Position numbers and translations under genes: made by a program
Shown: one piece after another, positions 9,109 through 16,434 of the stretch
How the letters are laid out: each line of letters begins with the position of its first letter
Numbering within the stretch: position 1 is the first letter of the stretch
NCBI RefSeq assembly: GCF_900167225.1
Contig: NZ_FUXH01000002.1
Location: 124,001-188,000, forward strand
From: Porphyromonas crevioricanis
GTDB taxonomy: Bacteria > Bacteroidota > Bacteroidia > Bacteroidales > Porphyromonadaceae
Direction of reading: 5' to 3'
DNA: 64,000 bases
Notes under the pieces: generated by a model
What the model was told of the DNA's origin: nothing
Databases searched by the model: none
Seen by the model: the letters and a program-made list of their open reading frames with translations, nothing else

Positions 9109-9717
9109 CTGTCGACATTAAAAAGAGAGGAAAAATACAGCCCCAAAAGTCTTCAATTCGGGCTGAAAAGCAAATCCGAAAGTAAACGGATAGAAGCTGA
9201 AATAAATAGAAATATACATGCTGGAGTTGAATATTCAAGGGATGGATTTGGAGATTTCTGCAGATCTCTGTGCGCAACTGTTTCTCTCGGAGAGATGTTT
9301 GTATGGGGAGGGAAGCCCTCATAGTTTTGTTTTTGAATACTCGTGTAGAACACTAATAAAAGCCTCTTATAAGTAGCAGTCACGGCGTTGTTTTTCGATA
9401 TTACTAATGTTTAGATTTAAGCCCTTTCTCTCATACCGTCATCCTCTTAATGCTCTATTCTACACCAAATTGATGCGAAAGGTTTCTGAGGTCGTTTTTT
9501 AGAGAGTGCTGTGCAATAGTTTCTCTTTGTGAGTTGTGCCGAGATACTGAAAATGAAGACAAGAACCGGATAACTCGGGTTTGGGTATAGTAATACTTGC
9601 TGAGAAGCCTGTTGTGCAGTAGTGACGAATTGGAAAAACTCCTACCACTCCTCTCTTGTCCTGTTCGTAATTAGAAAAATATTCCTTGAAGGCTGCTTGC
9701 CATTATGCGAAAATGCT
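9109..9717. other. Intergenic stretch without recognisable gene
   Basis: About 600 bases between the repeat element and the tRNA promoter. Only short open frames with no family resemblance are present, on either strand. No RNA gene, terminator or repeat was recognised here. Confidence 0.5.
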
Positions 9718-9725
9718 TATATTTG
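9697..9725 (+). promoter_or_regulatory. Bacteroidota-type promoter of the tRNA-Arg pair
   Basis: TTG at 9697-9699 and TATATTTG at 9718-9725, with an 18-base spacer, match the TTTG/TAnnTTTG consensus. The first tRNA begins 26 bases downstream, a usual distance for a tRNA leader. Confidence 0.7.
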
Positions 9726-9750
9726 CAACCGCATTGGGGCTAGACAAAGC

Positions 9751-9824
9751 GGCCGCGTAGCTCAACTGAATAGAGCATCTGACTACGGATCAGAAGGTTA
9801 CAGGTTTGAATCCTGTCGCGGTCA
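9751..9824 (+). tRNA. tRNA-Arg (ACG), copy 1
   Basis: The cloverleaf can be drawn by hand: acceptor GGCCGCG with CGCGGTC, D arm GCTC/GAGC, anticodon stem TCTGA/TCAGA with loop CTACGGA, and T arm ACAGG/CCTGT around TTTGAAT. The anticodon is ACG, which reads CGN Arg codons after A-to-I editing. CCA is not encoded; the discriminator base is A. Confidence 0.96.
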
Positions 9825-9867
9825 CTCTTCTCAAGGCTGCTATGTGGAGCGTTCCGATACTTCTCTT

Positions 9868-9941
9868 GGCCGCGTAGCTCAACTGAATAGAGCATCTGAC
9901 TACGGATCAGAAGGTTACAGGTTTGAATCCTGTCGCGGTCA
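9868..9941 (+). tRNA. tRNA-Arg (ACG), copy 2, identical to copy 1
   Basis: A base-for-base duplicate of the 74-nt gene at 9751, 43 bp further on and with the same ACG anticodon. The spacer between the copies is unrelated to the tRNA. Both are probably processed from one precursor transcribed from the promoter at 9697-9725. Confidence 0.96.
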
Positions 9942-10116
9942 CTTTTCTCAGAATGGTTATTCCCTCTTTTCCTCCTCTTTTTTTCTTTTTCTTCTTCCGA
10001 TATTCCCTCATGGCTTGAAAGACAGAGAGCTTGTTCCTCTTTTGTATAGTCTTTCTTTTTTTACTTCGTTGCTGAAATATCATCACAAGGTATCATGCTC
10101 CTCATAATGAGTTTCG

Positions 10117-10188
10117 TGTTGCATGACGCGACACTTGCCACACATTATCTTCGACATCGGAGCTTCGTCATAATGACAAGTATACTCC
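10117..10188 (+). repeat. Dispersed repeat family, divergent 5' fragment
   Basis: Begins with gtgttgcatgacgc and ends with gacaagtatactcc. It aligns over about 70 bases with the left part of the elements at 48144-48320 and (inverted) 28738-28945, but is more diverged and lacks the right part. It lies between the tRNA pair and the broken transposase. Confidence 0.6.
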
Positions 10189-10492
10189 CTTAGTCTCCCC
10201 TTCTCAGTGCCTTGCGATTAGTTTATTTTGCACAGCCTCCAAAATAGCACATTTTAATTACCATTTTGGGAGTTGCGAAACATCCCTGTCATAGATGTTT
10301 ACAAATCGTTTCCCCTTTCCCATCCTCAGTCCTAAAGTTTAGCAATGCCTGCATCCTAAAAAGTCGAGCCACAAGCTTGCAGATACAGCTTTTGAGGAGC
10401 CCATTGCATAGCACTCTGTGCCTTTGGGGAGTTGCAACTATTGCATATATCGCTGATACTTAGCATACTTATGTGCGATTAGTAGCATCAAT
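10189..10492. other. Intergenic stretch upstream of the transposase, probably IS left flank
   Basis: No gene was seen. Two similar strings, ttttgggagttgcgaaac near 10263 and tttggggagttgcaact near 10422, may belong to the insertion sequence end, but no matching inverted repeat was found on the other side. Confidence 0.3.
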
Positions 10493-11564
10493 ATGGCAAC
10501 AAAACCAACAGAACAGGCTCCAAGCTTTCTTCATGTATATACGCAAGTTCGTCGCGATCGGATGAAGCACTCCTTTCTTCGCCAAATCAATGCATGCGTT
10601 GATTGGCGAGGTGTGCGCACACTGTTGAACAAGAAGTACACTAAGACACAGAATGCCGTAGGTAACCCAGCCTACGACGCCTTGCTGATGTTCAAGATTC
10701 ACTTGGTATGGTTTGAGCGATTATGAGGTTGAGGAACGGATTAATGACTCACTCCTTTTCAGTGAATTCCTTGGCTTAGCTCTTGGCTTCCCTTCTCCAG
10801 ACCATAGCACCATCAGCCGTTTTCGCTCGGAGCTAACTCGTCTAGGCATTATGGATAAGCTCCTTCGTGAGCTGAATAAGCAGTTCGAGAAACATGGCAT
10901 TAGCCGTATTGACCAAGGCGCCATCGTGGATGCCAGCATTGTAGACAGCCCTTATTCCCCTGATGGCAGCATTATCATTGAAGTGGCAAAAGATAGAGAG
11001 GATGCTCGCTCACAGGATGCGTTGGACCAAGAGGAGGCTTATCAGTATGAACTCAGAAGAGGTAAGTCAGGCGTTGACTCTGAGGCTCGTTGGGTGCGCA
11101 AGGGCAAGCATTATTGATATGGATACAAGAAACATGTACTTACGGATGAGCAAGGTTTAGTAGAAGCGCTCATCACAACACCTGCTAATTGTGCTGATAC
11201 GGTTACTTTACCCGACTTGATAGAGAAGTCCGGGTTGTCCTCCAGGGTAAGTATGCTAGCGGATAAAGGTTATTGTAGCAAAAAGAATTCGGAGAGCTTA
11301 GCTCGTCATGGCTTGAAGGATGGCATTATGTTTAAGGCTAGTCGTGGGAAAGTTCTTAACGAGAGGCAGAAGCAACTCAATCGGATGATAAGCAAGACCA
11401 GATGCTTGATAGAACGCACCTTCGGTAGTATTCGCCGGTGGTTCTCGGGAGGAAGATGCCGCTACCGAGGGTTAGACAAGACACATACACAGAATATCCT
11501 TGAAGCCATGGTATACAATCTCAAGCGTATGCCAAGGCTTATTGTGCTTCAAGCTGCCAAATAA
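10493..11564 (+). pseudogene. IS5-type transposase, broken by a frameshift and a stop codon
   Basis: Three consecutive fragments join into one IS5-family (IS1182/ISPg-like) transposase of about 355 residues. Fragment one (10493-10726) holds the N-terminal domain. Near 10703 a small indel moves the frame to 10713-11117, which carries SPDHSTISRFRSEL, DASIVDSPYSPDGS and ARWVRKGKHY. A TGA at 11115-11117 then interrupts the same frame, which continues through YGYKKHVLTD, MLADKGYCSKKNS, ERTFGSIRRWFSGGRCRYRG and THTQNILEAM to 11564. The catalytic core regions (DDE) are otherwise present. Terminal inverted repeats were not securely identified. The copy is inactive as it stands. Confidence 0.85.
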
Positions 11565-11573
11565 GCACAAAAT

Positions 11574-11608
11574 CCCCGACCTTGTGGCGATTTTCCACAA
11601 GATCGGGG
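11574..11608. terminator. Strong hairpin just past the transposase
   Basis: ccccgaccttgtgg pairs with ccacaagatcgggg (one C-A mismatch) around a 7-base loop, 10 bp after the transposase stop. There is no T-tract on the plus strand, so it may be an end structure of the insertion sequence or a protective hairpin and not a true terminator. Confidence 0.5.
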
Positions 11609-11790
11609 TAAAGGAGGAGAATATCACAGCTGAAAAACACGACCTCAAGTAGCAAAACATGGTCTGAAAGAACAAGGCTACCGACTTTCTATTGCGCAAT
11701 GGTCTCTTTGAGATGATCTGTGCAACAGATTTTTCAAGAGACTTTGAAATCCTATGCTAAAATCTCCAGTGTTTCATACCAAAAAGTTTA

Positions 11791-11840
11791 TCAAAAGAAT
11801 AAGCGAGGCATCTCAACGGACACTTCGCTTATTCTTTTGA
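11791..11840 (-). terminator. Terminator of the TonB receptor/lipoprotein operon
   Basis: A perfect 16-bp inverted repeat (tcaaaagaataagcga and its complement, 18-base loop). It sits 28 bp beyond the stop of the last lipoprotein gene, which reads on the minus strand. A T-rich stretch follows in that direction. Confidence 0.75.
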
Positions 11841-11867
11841 GTTTGGTAGGAGAGAGATTATTCCTCC

Positions 11868-12866
11868 TTATACATAGAAATTATTACTTTCGATATCTAT
11901 GTCTCCATATTCCTCCCAAGCTTCTGCAACCTTTTCTTCATCTAAACCATATTCCTCAGCAATATCTTTTATATACTGACTTTCTTGGGCATCATTCCAA
12001 GGGCGCATCACTAGAATTTTTGTTGGAACTGATAGGTAGAAGAGGTATTCTTTAGCCTTGCGAGGTCCTTCAATATCAAGTCCTGGACGTACACTCCCTC
12101 CAGAAGTCTTTTCTTCGGGAGTAGCAAACTTTACAAAAGAGAGATTGAGGTTGAAAGAGAGATATTCTCTTATGATACCTCCGCCCCTATTCTCTTCAGT
12201 AGGATCTGCACTGGCTTGCAAATCTACGAAGTAACCTTTTAGTCCTACATTGCTATGCGTAAGCTTGACAGCATCACTTTTTCGCTGCAAGAGCTTGTCT
12301 TCTGGGTCTGTATCTCTATATCCAAAAGGAGCGAGAGGAACTCCAGAACTAATATTTAAGGAAGCTCCCGTTTTGAAGTTTTTGACATTGGAAGTCGAAA
12401 TGAACATTTGGCACAATTTCTCATTCTCTTTTGTGAGAAATTGAGTGTTAATACGATTCCCGTTCTTATCGAATAAGTTTGCGATGATACACCAAACAGC
12501 TCCTCCCGATAGGCGGAATACATCTTCTCCATCTGTACGCTCATATTTATCTCCTTTGAGCTCTAATGTCATTCTCTGTATTTTCTTGAAAGGGAAATCT
12601 TTGCTATGAGGATTTGCGTGGAATAAGCTTCCATGCATGTGCCCCTCTGCCATAAGAAGCTCCACTTTAGTGGGCCAACTCGCTGTAGCTTTGGGGATTT
12701 CCGGCTCAGGAGTAGGTTCAGGAGTAGGTTCAGGAGTGGGATTGGGGGGAACAACTGGTCCCGGAGGAGTAGGGGGGGTAGGTTTGTCTTTGTCACACCC
12801 CCCAATAGATAAGCTCATTGTTACCACAAAAAGGCAGAGCGAAAGAAATTTGATTGTTGACTTCAT
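11868..12866 (-). CDS. Lipoprotein, putative metal-binding partner of TonB receptor
   Basis: A protein of about 332 residues from the start at 12866. That start is preferred over one at 12893 because it gives a proper signal peptide (MKSTIKFLSLCLF...) ending at a Cys after LSIGG, and the longer start overlaps the previous gene. After the lipobox comes a Pro/Thr/Glu-rich linker with a TPEPTPEP repeat, then a domain with the His-bearing segment EGHMHGSLFHANPH. It resembles the upstream lipoprotein (12883-13587) in several places, for example LTKENEKLCQMF against LTPVQQKMHQFF and GLKGYF against GFTGYF. The two therefore look like diverged paralogues. A role in binding a metal or metal complex at the cell surface is inferred from the His cluster and from the receptor next door. 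Confidence 0.75.
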   Translation of the reverse strand: MKSTIKFLSLCLFVVTMSLSIGGCDKDKPTPPTPPGPVVPPNPTPEPTPEPTPEPEIPKATASWPTKVELLMAEGHMHGSLFHANPHSKDFPFKKIQRMTLELKGDKYERTDGEDVFRLSGGAVWCIIANLFDKNGNRINTQFLTKENEKLCQMFISTSNVKNFKTGASLNISSGVPLAPFGYRDTDPEDKLLQRKSDAVKLTHSNVGLKGYFVDLQASADPTEENRGGGIIREYLSFNLNLSFVKFATPEEKTSGGSVRPGLDIEGPRKAKEYLFYLSVPTKILVMRPWNDAQESQYIKDIAEEYGLDEEKVAEAWEEYGDIDIESNNFYV

Positions 12867-12882
12867 GGTGATAATGTTTTTT

Positions 12883-13587
12883 TTATTTGACATTTACTGT
12901 CACACGAATATCGACGTCCGTAACACCTGAAACTCGCTTAGAAGGACTGTCATACTTATAGGGTTTTCCATTGTCATCAAGCTTGGAGGCAGGAGGTGTT
13001 ACATGAGAGAGGGAGATGCGTAGTTCGAAACTATCTTGCCCAATTGTCGGACTTACACAAAAGTAGCCTGTAAATCCAACTGGGTATTCAAGATCTCTCC
13101 CTTTTTCATCGACATCTCCATATTTGTAATTGATAAGCTTCTTGTCAAGTTTTTTGTAACGAAGTTTTTCCTCATCATAGCCTTGATAGGAACGGAAAAA
13201 GAACTGATGCATTTTCTGTTGTACCGGTGTTAGAAATTCGTGGTTCAGTAGTACATCAGATTTGTTGTAAAAATTAACTTCTAGCTTATGCCATTTCCCT
13301 TTAGGTAGAGTTATAGGACCCGAGGTGACAAATTTGTTCTCATCATTGTACTCTCCCAAGAATCTTACAGGAGTTCCTCCGATTTCCGGGACAAAGTTGT
13401 GAGCAAAAATATTATCCTCGGATAATTCAGATTCGGGAAGAGAGCCGGGAGTGAACAGAAACTCTATTTTTACGGGCTCACTGTGTCCTTTGTCTAGAGC
13501 TTGGTTTTTGGGCTCTGGAGCTTTCCCGCAAGCTGTTACAAAAGACAGTAAAGAAAGTACTACTATTGATTTGATAAGACTTTTCAT
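12883..13587 (-). CDS. Lipoprotein, paralogue of the following gene
   Basis: 234 residues with a lipoprotein signal (SLLSFVTACGKA, Cys about 20). The mature domain shares spaced motifs with the gene at 11868-12866: a long central region ending LTPVQQKMHQFFFRSYQG, a GFTGYF motif, and a C-terminal strand-rich part. It lacks the proline-rich linker. It lies 40 bp downstream of the TonB-dependent receptor stop and is read in the same direction, so a joint uptake function is likely. The family has no name known to me, and the ligand is not deducible. Confidence 0.75.
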   Translation of the reverse strand: MKSLIKSIVVLSLLSFVTACGKAPEPKNQALDKGHSEPVKIEFLFTPGSLPESELSEDNIFAHNFVPEIGGTPVRFLGEYNDENKFVTSGPITLPKGKWHKLEVNFYNKSDVLLNHEFLTPVQQKMHQFFFRSYQGYDEEKLRYKKLDKKLINYKYGDVDEKGRDLEYPVGFTGYFCVSPTIGQDSFELRISLSHVTPPASKLDDNGKPYKYDSPSKRVSGVTDVDIRVTVNVK

Positions 13588-13627
13588 ATCTTTCTATGGG
13601 TGGTGGAACTAAGGTAGTAGATAAAAT

Positions 13628-16054
13628 TCAAAATTCGTATCGCATTCTGAGCTGTATATCACGTCCTTTCTCATGAGCATAGTAACGGAAACGATTGGTA
13701 TATTCTTTGTACAACTCATTTAAGAGGTTATCTGCCATAAGGCTTATTTCCAGACGTTGCATCTTGTTGATTCGTAAGCCTAAAGACGCATTGAGACCAA
13801 CCAAATGGTAAGCATCGGGAGTCACATCCACAAAGTCTATAGATGGATCAAAATTCTTTTGTTTAGTGACATATTGATGCATGACTGCTATTGAGAGCTT
13901 GTTGATCCCACTCCTGTTGTAGATCTTGCTCCATTCCAGTTTTTGGCTATACTTGTCAGAGGGGATGTAGGGAAAATAACCATGTGTGTCAAGATTTTCT
14001 GCCCTTATCCATTCTCCTTGCAGAGTGTAACTGAGATTTTCTATCGGAGGGCGAACTGTGATAACCAAGTCCCCTCCGTAAAAGAATGCCGGATTCTGTT
14101 TGTAGCGGAATACGGGGAAAAAACCATTGACGAGCTGTTGAGTTTCTGGCTTGCCATTTTTTCTGGATGGTTGAGCATAAATATAGTTCTTGATCCACTG
14201 TACAAAGCCGGATGAATTAATAGAAAGGTAAGTGCTATTAAGCTGTATTTCGTTGCTCCATTTGAGTCCTTGTTCTGGTTTGAGATTTTTGTCGCCAAGT
14301 TCGAAAGTACCAGCACCGTGGTGTAACCCGCTACTATATAGTTCACTTACCTCTGGTGCACGCCATGCCAGGCCCAAATTAGTGTGCAGACGCAGCAGGT
14401 TGCTGGGAGCATACATTGCTGAGAGTGTGAATGTTGGACTATTGTATTGTTTGGCTTTCTTTTCAATAACACTACCATAACGATTTCCGATATTGTCATA
14501 ACCATCTGCATGCAGATACTTATAGTCATATCGAGCTCCTGCCTCCACTTCAAACGTCGGCTTAGCATATTTACCAATTACCCAAAGTCCAACATTTTCG
14601 GCTAAGAAGTTTGGTACGATAGGTACAAATCGGGTATTGTCGTCACTCTTATTCACTTGATAAGAACCTGAGCTCCCTACCACAAGGCGCCAATCATTTC
14701 TCTTGGATGTTTCCCAGCCGGCTTGCAGAGAATGGGTGTCGAGGGTGAGGCCAAGTACCGGCAGATTGTTGTTGTCTCCTTTTCGGATTTCAAATTCTTT
14801 TCGGACGTCTTTTTGGTAGTCGTATTGAACTTTCAAACGACTGTCATTGTCGAAGATCCATTTCCCATCTACACGACCGATCACGTGATTGACTTGCTGG
14901 CGTGGATTTTGAATTTCAAAAGAACGATCGAAGTAGCGATCTGGGCGACCAGTTTCGAATCGATCATACAAATCTTCGAGGTTACCAATGTGAGAGCCAA
15001 AGAAAACACCTAATTCAGTATGGTAGTAGCTACCAAAGGCAGATACTTCGTATTGTTTGGTTTTAAAACCAGCTGTAAAGGCTGCACTCAGTTCTCGAGA
15101 ACCGGTGTTGTTCAAGACGTAAGAAGATTTTGGATATTTCGATGGATTGGCATTGTAGTCCTTAGCTTTCATGCTTGTACCACCTGTGGCGTAGTCTCCT
15201 CCATAGCCTCCTCCGAGCTGTGCTCTCCAGCGGAAATTAGAAAGAAAGTCTCCACCACCCATTAAGTCTACATTCATACCAGCACGATAGGGATTCAACC
15301 CACTGCGAATAGCTGCATTGCCGGATAGTTTGTCGCCTTTAGGTAATGAGGCCGAATTGAGCAGGATAACACCACCAATAGCTCCAGCTCCATAGCGGAT
15401 AGACTCAGCTCCTTTGATGACTTCCAGCTCAGTGGCCGATGAGGCATCCACTTCTGGGGCGTGGTCGGCTCCCCACTGCTGTCCTTCCTGTCTTACTCCA
15501 TTGTTGATAAGCAGGATACGACTACTGTGCATCCCCTGAATTACCGGTTTCATAATGGTTGCTCCCGTACTAATAGAGCTCAAGCCTGGTAGTTGAGAGA
15601 GAATTTCTGCCAAATTCTTTCCGGTACTTTCTTTTAGCCGTGCTTGGGACACTTGTACAGCAATGGAGGTAGCCACAGTACGTGGCTTGTTGGCTATCAC
15701 TGTTACATCATCCAGCGATTCTACTTGTTCCTTTATTTGAATTCGTAGGGTTTTGCCATTGGCTTGCTCTTTCTTCACTTGTGTTTCGTATGGTTGATAT
15801 CCCAGCATCTGGACAGCAAGCTTTGCTGCCTTGGAGGAAGGAAATGCAAAAGAGGCTTTTCCCTCGATATCCGTTACTTGAAAATCTTTCTTATTGAGGG
15901 AGACGACAGCACCGGGCAAAGACTCCCCGGTTTTCTCATCCACAATCAATACCACAAGTCGCCGTCCTTCGCCTTGTTTTTGAGCGAAAGCCGACGTAGA
16001 GAGGAGTAGGCCGCAAAAGAGCAATAGCCACAACTTTGCCACGATCGTTTTCAT
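13628..16054 (-). CDS. TonB-dependent outer membrane receptor
   Basis: An 808-residue outer membrane receptor for energised uptake. It has a signal peptide (1-24, cleaved after SAFA), a carboxypeptidase-regulatory-like domain (about 32-115), a plug domain (about 118-245) and a 22-strand barrel ending in aromatic RMRYEF. The plug has the motifs ILLINNGVRQEGQQWGADH and IKGAESIRYGAGAIGGVI. The GADHAPEVDA type plug occurs in receptors often linked to zinc, copper or other metal uptake, and in ZnuD-like proteins. That link, and the two downstream lipoproteins, suggest metal acquisition; haem or a siderophore cannot be excluded. A promoter-like TAnnTTTG box lies upstream on the minus strand. Confidence 0.9.
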   Translation of the reverse strand: MKTIVAKLWLLLFCGLLLSTSAFAQKQGEGRRLVVLIVDEKTGESLPGAVVSLNKKDFQVTDIEGKASFAFPSSKAAKLAVQMLGYQPYETQVKKEQANGKTLRIQIKEQVESLDDVTVIANKPRTVATSIAVQVSQARLKESTGKNLAEILSQLPGLSSISTGATIMKPVIQGMHSSRILLINNGVRQEGQQWGADHAPEVDASSATELEVIKGAESIRYGAGAIGGVILLNSASLPKGDKLSGNAAIRSGLNPYRAGMNVDLMGGGDFLSNFRWRAQLGGGYGGDYATGGTSMKAKDYNANPSKYPKSSYVLNNTGSRELSAAFTAGFKTKQYEVSAFGSYYHTELGVFFGSHIGNLEDLYDRFETGRPDRYFDRSFEIQNPRQQVNHVIGRVDGKWIFDNDSRLKVQYDYQKDVRKEFEIRKGDNNNLPVLGLTLDTHSLQAGWETSKRNDWRLVVGSSGSYQVNKSDDNTRFVPIVPNFLAENVGLWVIGKYAKPTFEVEAGARYDYKYLHADGYDNIGNRYGSVIEKKAKQYNSPTFTLSAMYAPSNLLRLHTNLGLAWRAPEVSELYSSGLHHGAGTFELGDKNLKPEQGLKWSNEIQLNSTYLSINSSGFVQWIKNYIYAQPSRKNGKPETQQLVNGFFPVFRYKQNPAFFYGGDLVITVRPPIENLSYTLQGEWIRAENLDTHGYFPYIPSDKYSQKLEWSKIYNRSGINKLSIAVMHQYVTKQKNFDPSIDFVDVTPDAYHLVGLNASLGLRINKMQRLEISLMADNLLNELYKEYTNRFRYYAHEKGRDIQLRMRYEF

Positions 16055-16182
16055 ACTTCTAAGGTCGTTGTTCTATCAAAAAAAATTAGAGTTTCATAAC
16101 AGAGAAACAAGCAGAAGCAAGCCAGTTGATTTCTATCTCACAAAAGCGATCTGACTTGCCCCGAGGTTATCTGCGATGTCGA

Positions 16183-16190
16183 CAAAGGTA
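16183..16190 (-). promoter_or_regulatory. -7 promoter box upstream of the TonB receptor
   Basis: On the minus strand the sequence reads TACCTTTG, matching TAnnTTTG, 129 bp before the receptor start. No good -33 TTTG was seen, so regulation by an activator is possible. This is a short motif in AT-rich DNA. Confidence 0.4.
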
Positions 16191-16345
16191 TATGTTTATC
16201 TTGTAAATAAAAAAACACATCTATATTGAGGATAGGAAGCCTATCTCCCCTCCTTTTTTTTTTGATTAAATTTTACCATACACCGGGCGATATTTTACTT
16301 TTGCAGGGTGCCTTCAACTCTATAGAAGGAAAATTTCCCGATTCA

Positions 16346-16400
16346 TAAAAAAGACTGCCCTACGGAACTCTCTACATTGAGTAGTCCCATAGGGCAGTTG
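16346..16400 (-). terminator. Terminator of the PepK-like protease gene
   Basis: A 9-bp perfect stem (actgcccta with tagggcagt) encloses a long loop. On the minus strand it is followed by ctttttta. It is 35 bp past the protease stop and oriented for it. Confidence 0.75.
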
Positions 16401-16434
16401 TTGCACTATTTGTTAAGCGCAAAAGAGGATTTGC

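Noticed and set aside
9751-9941. Two direct repeats with a spacer, resembling a tiny CRISPR array
   Set aside because: Repeats are 74-nt tRNA genes that fold as cloverleaves; there are only two and no cas genes in the window.
9622-10107. A 161-codon frame with two repeated segments (SGRVAQLNRASDYGSEGYRFESCRG)
   Set aside because: The repeated peptide is a translation of the two tRNA-Arg genes, so it is not a protein.
11694-11706. gcgcaatggtctc as a possible right inverted repeat of the broken insertion sequence
   Set aside because: No convincing partner (gagaccattgcgc) was found on the left side, so the ends of the element are left open.
11720-12055. 111-codon plus-strand frame overlapping the lipoprotein gene
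   Set aside because: Runs through the terminator hairpin and opposite a supported gene; no family resemblance.
16296-16303. TACTTTTG promoter-like box on the plus strand between the receptor and the protease
   Set aside because: No gene follows on the plus strand before the protease gene and no -33 box fits; a small RNA cannot be excluded but is not supported.
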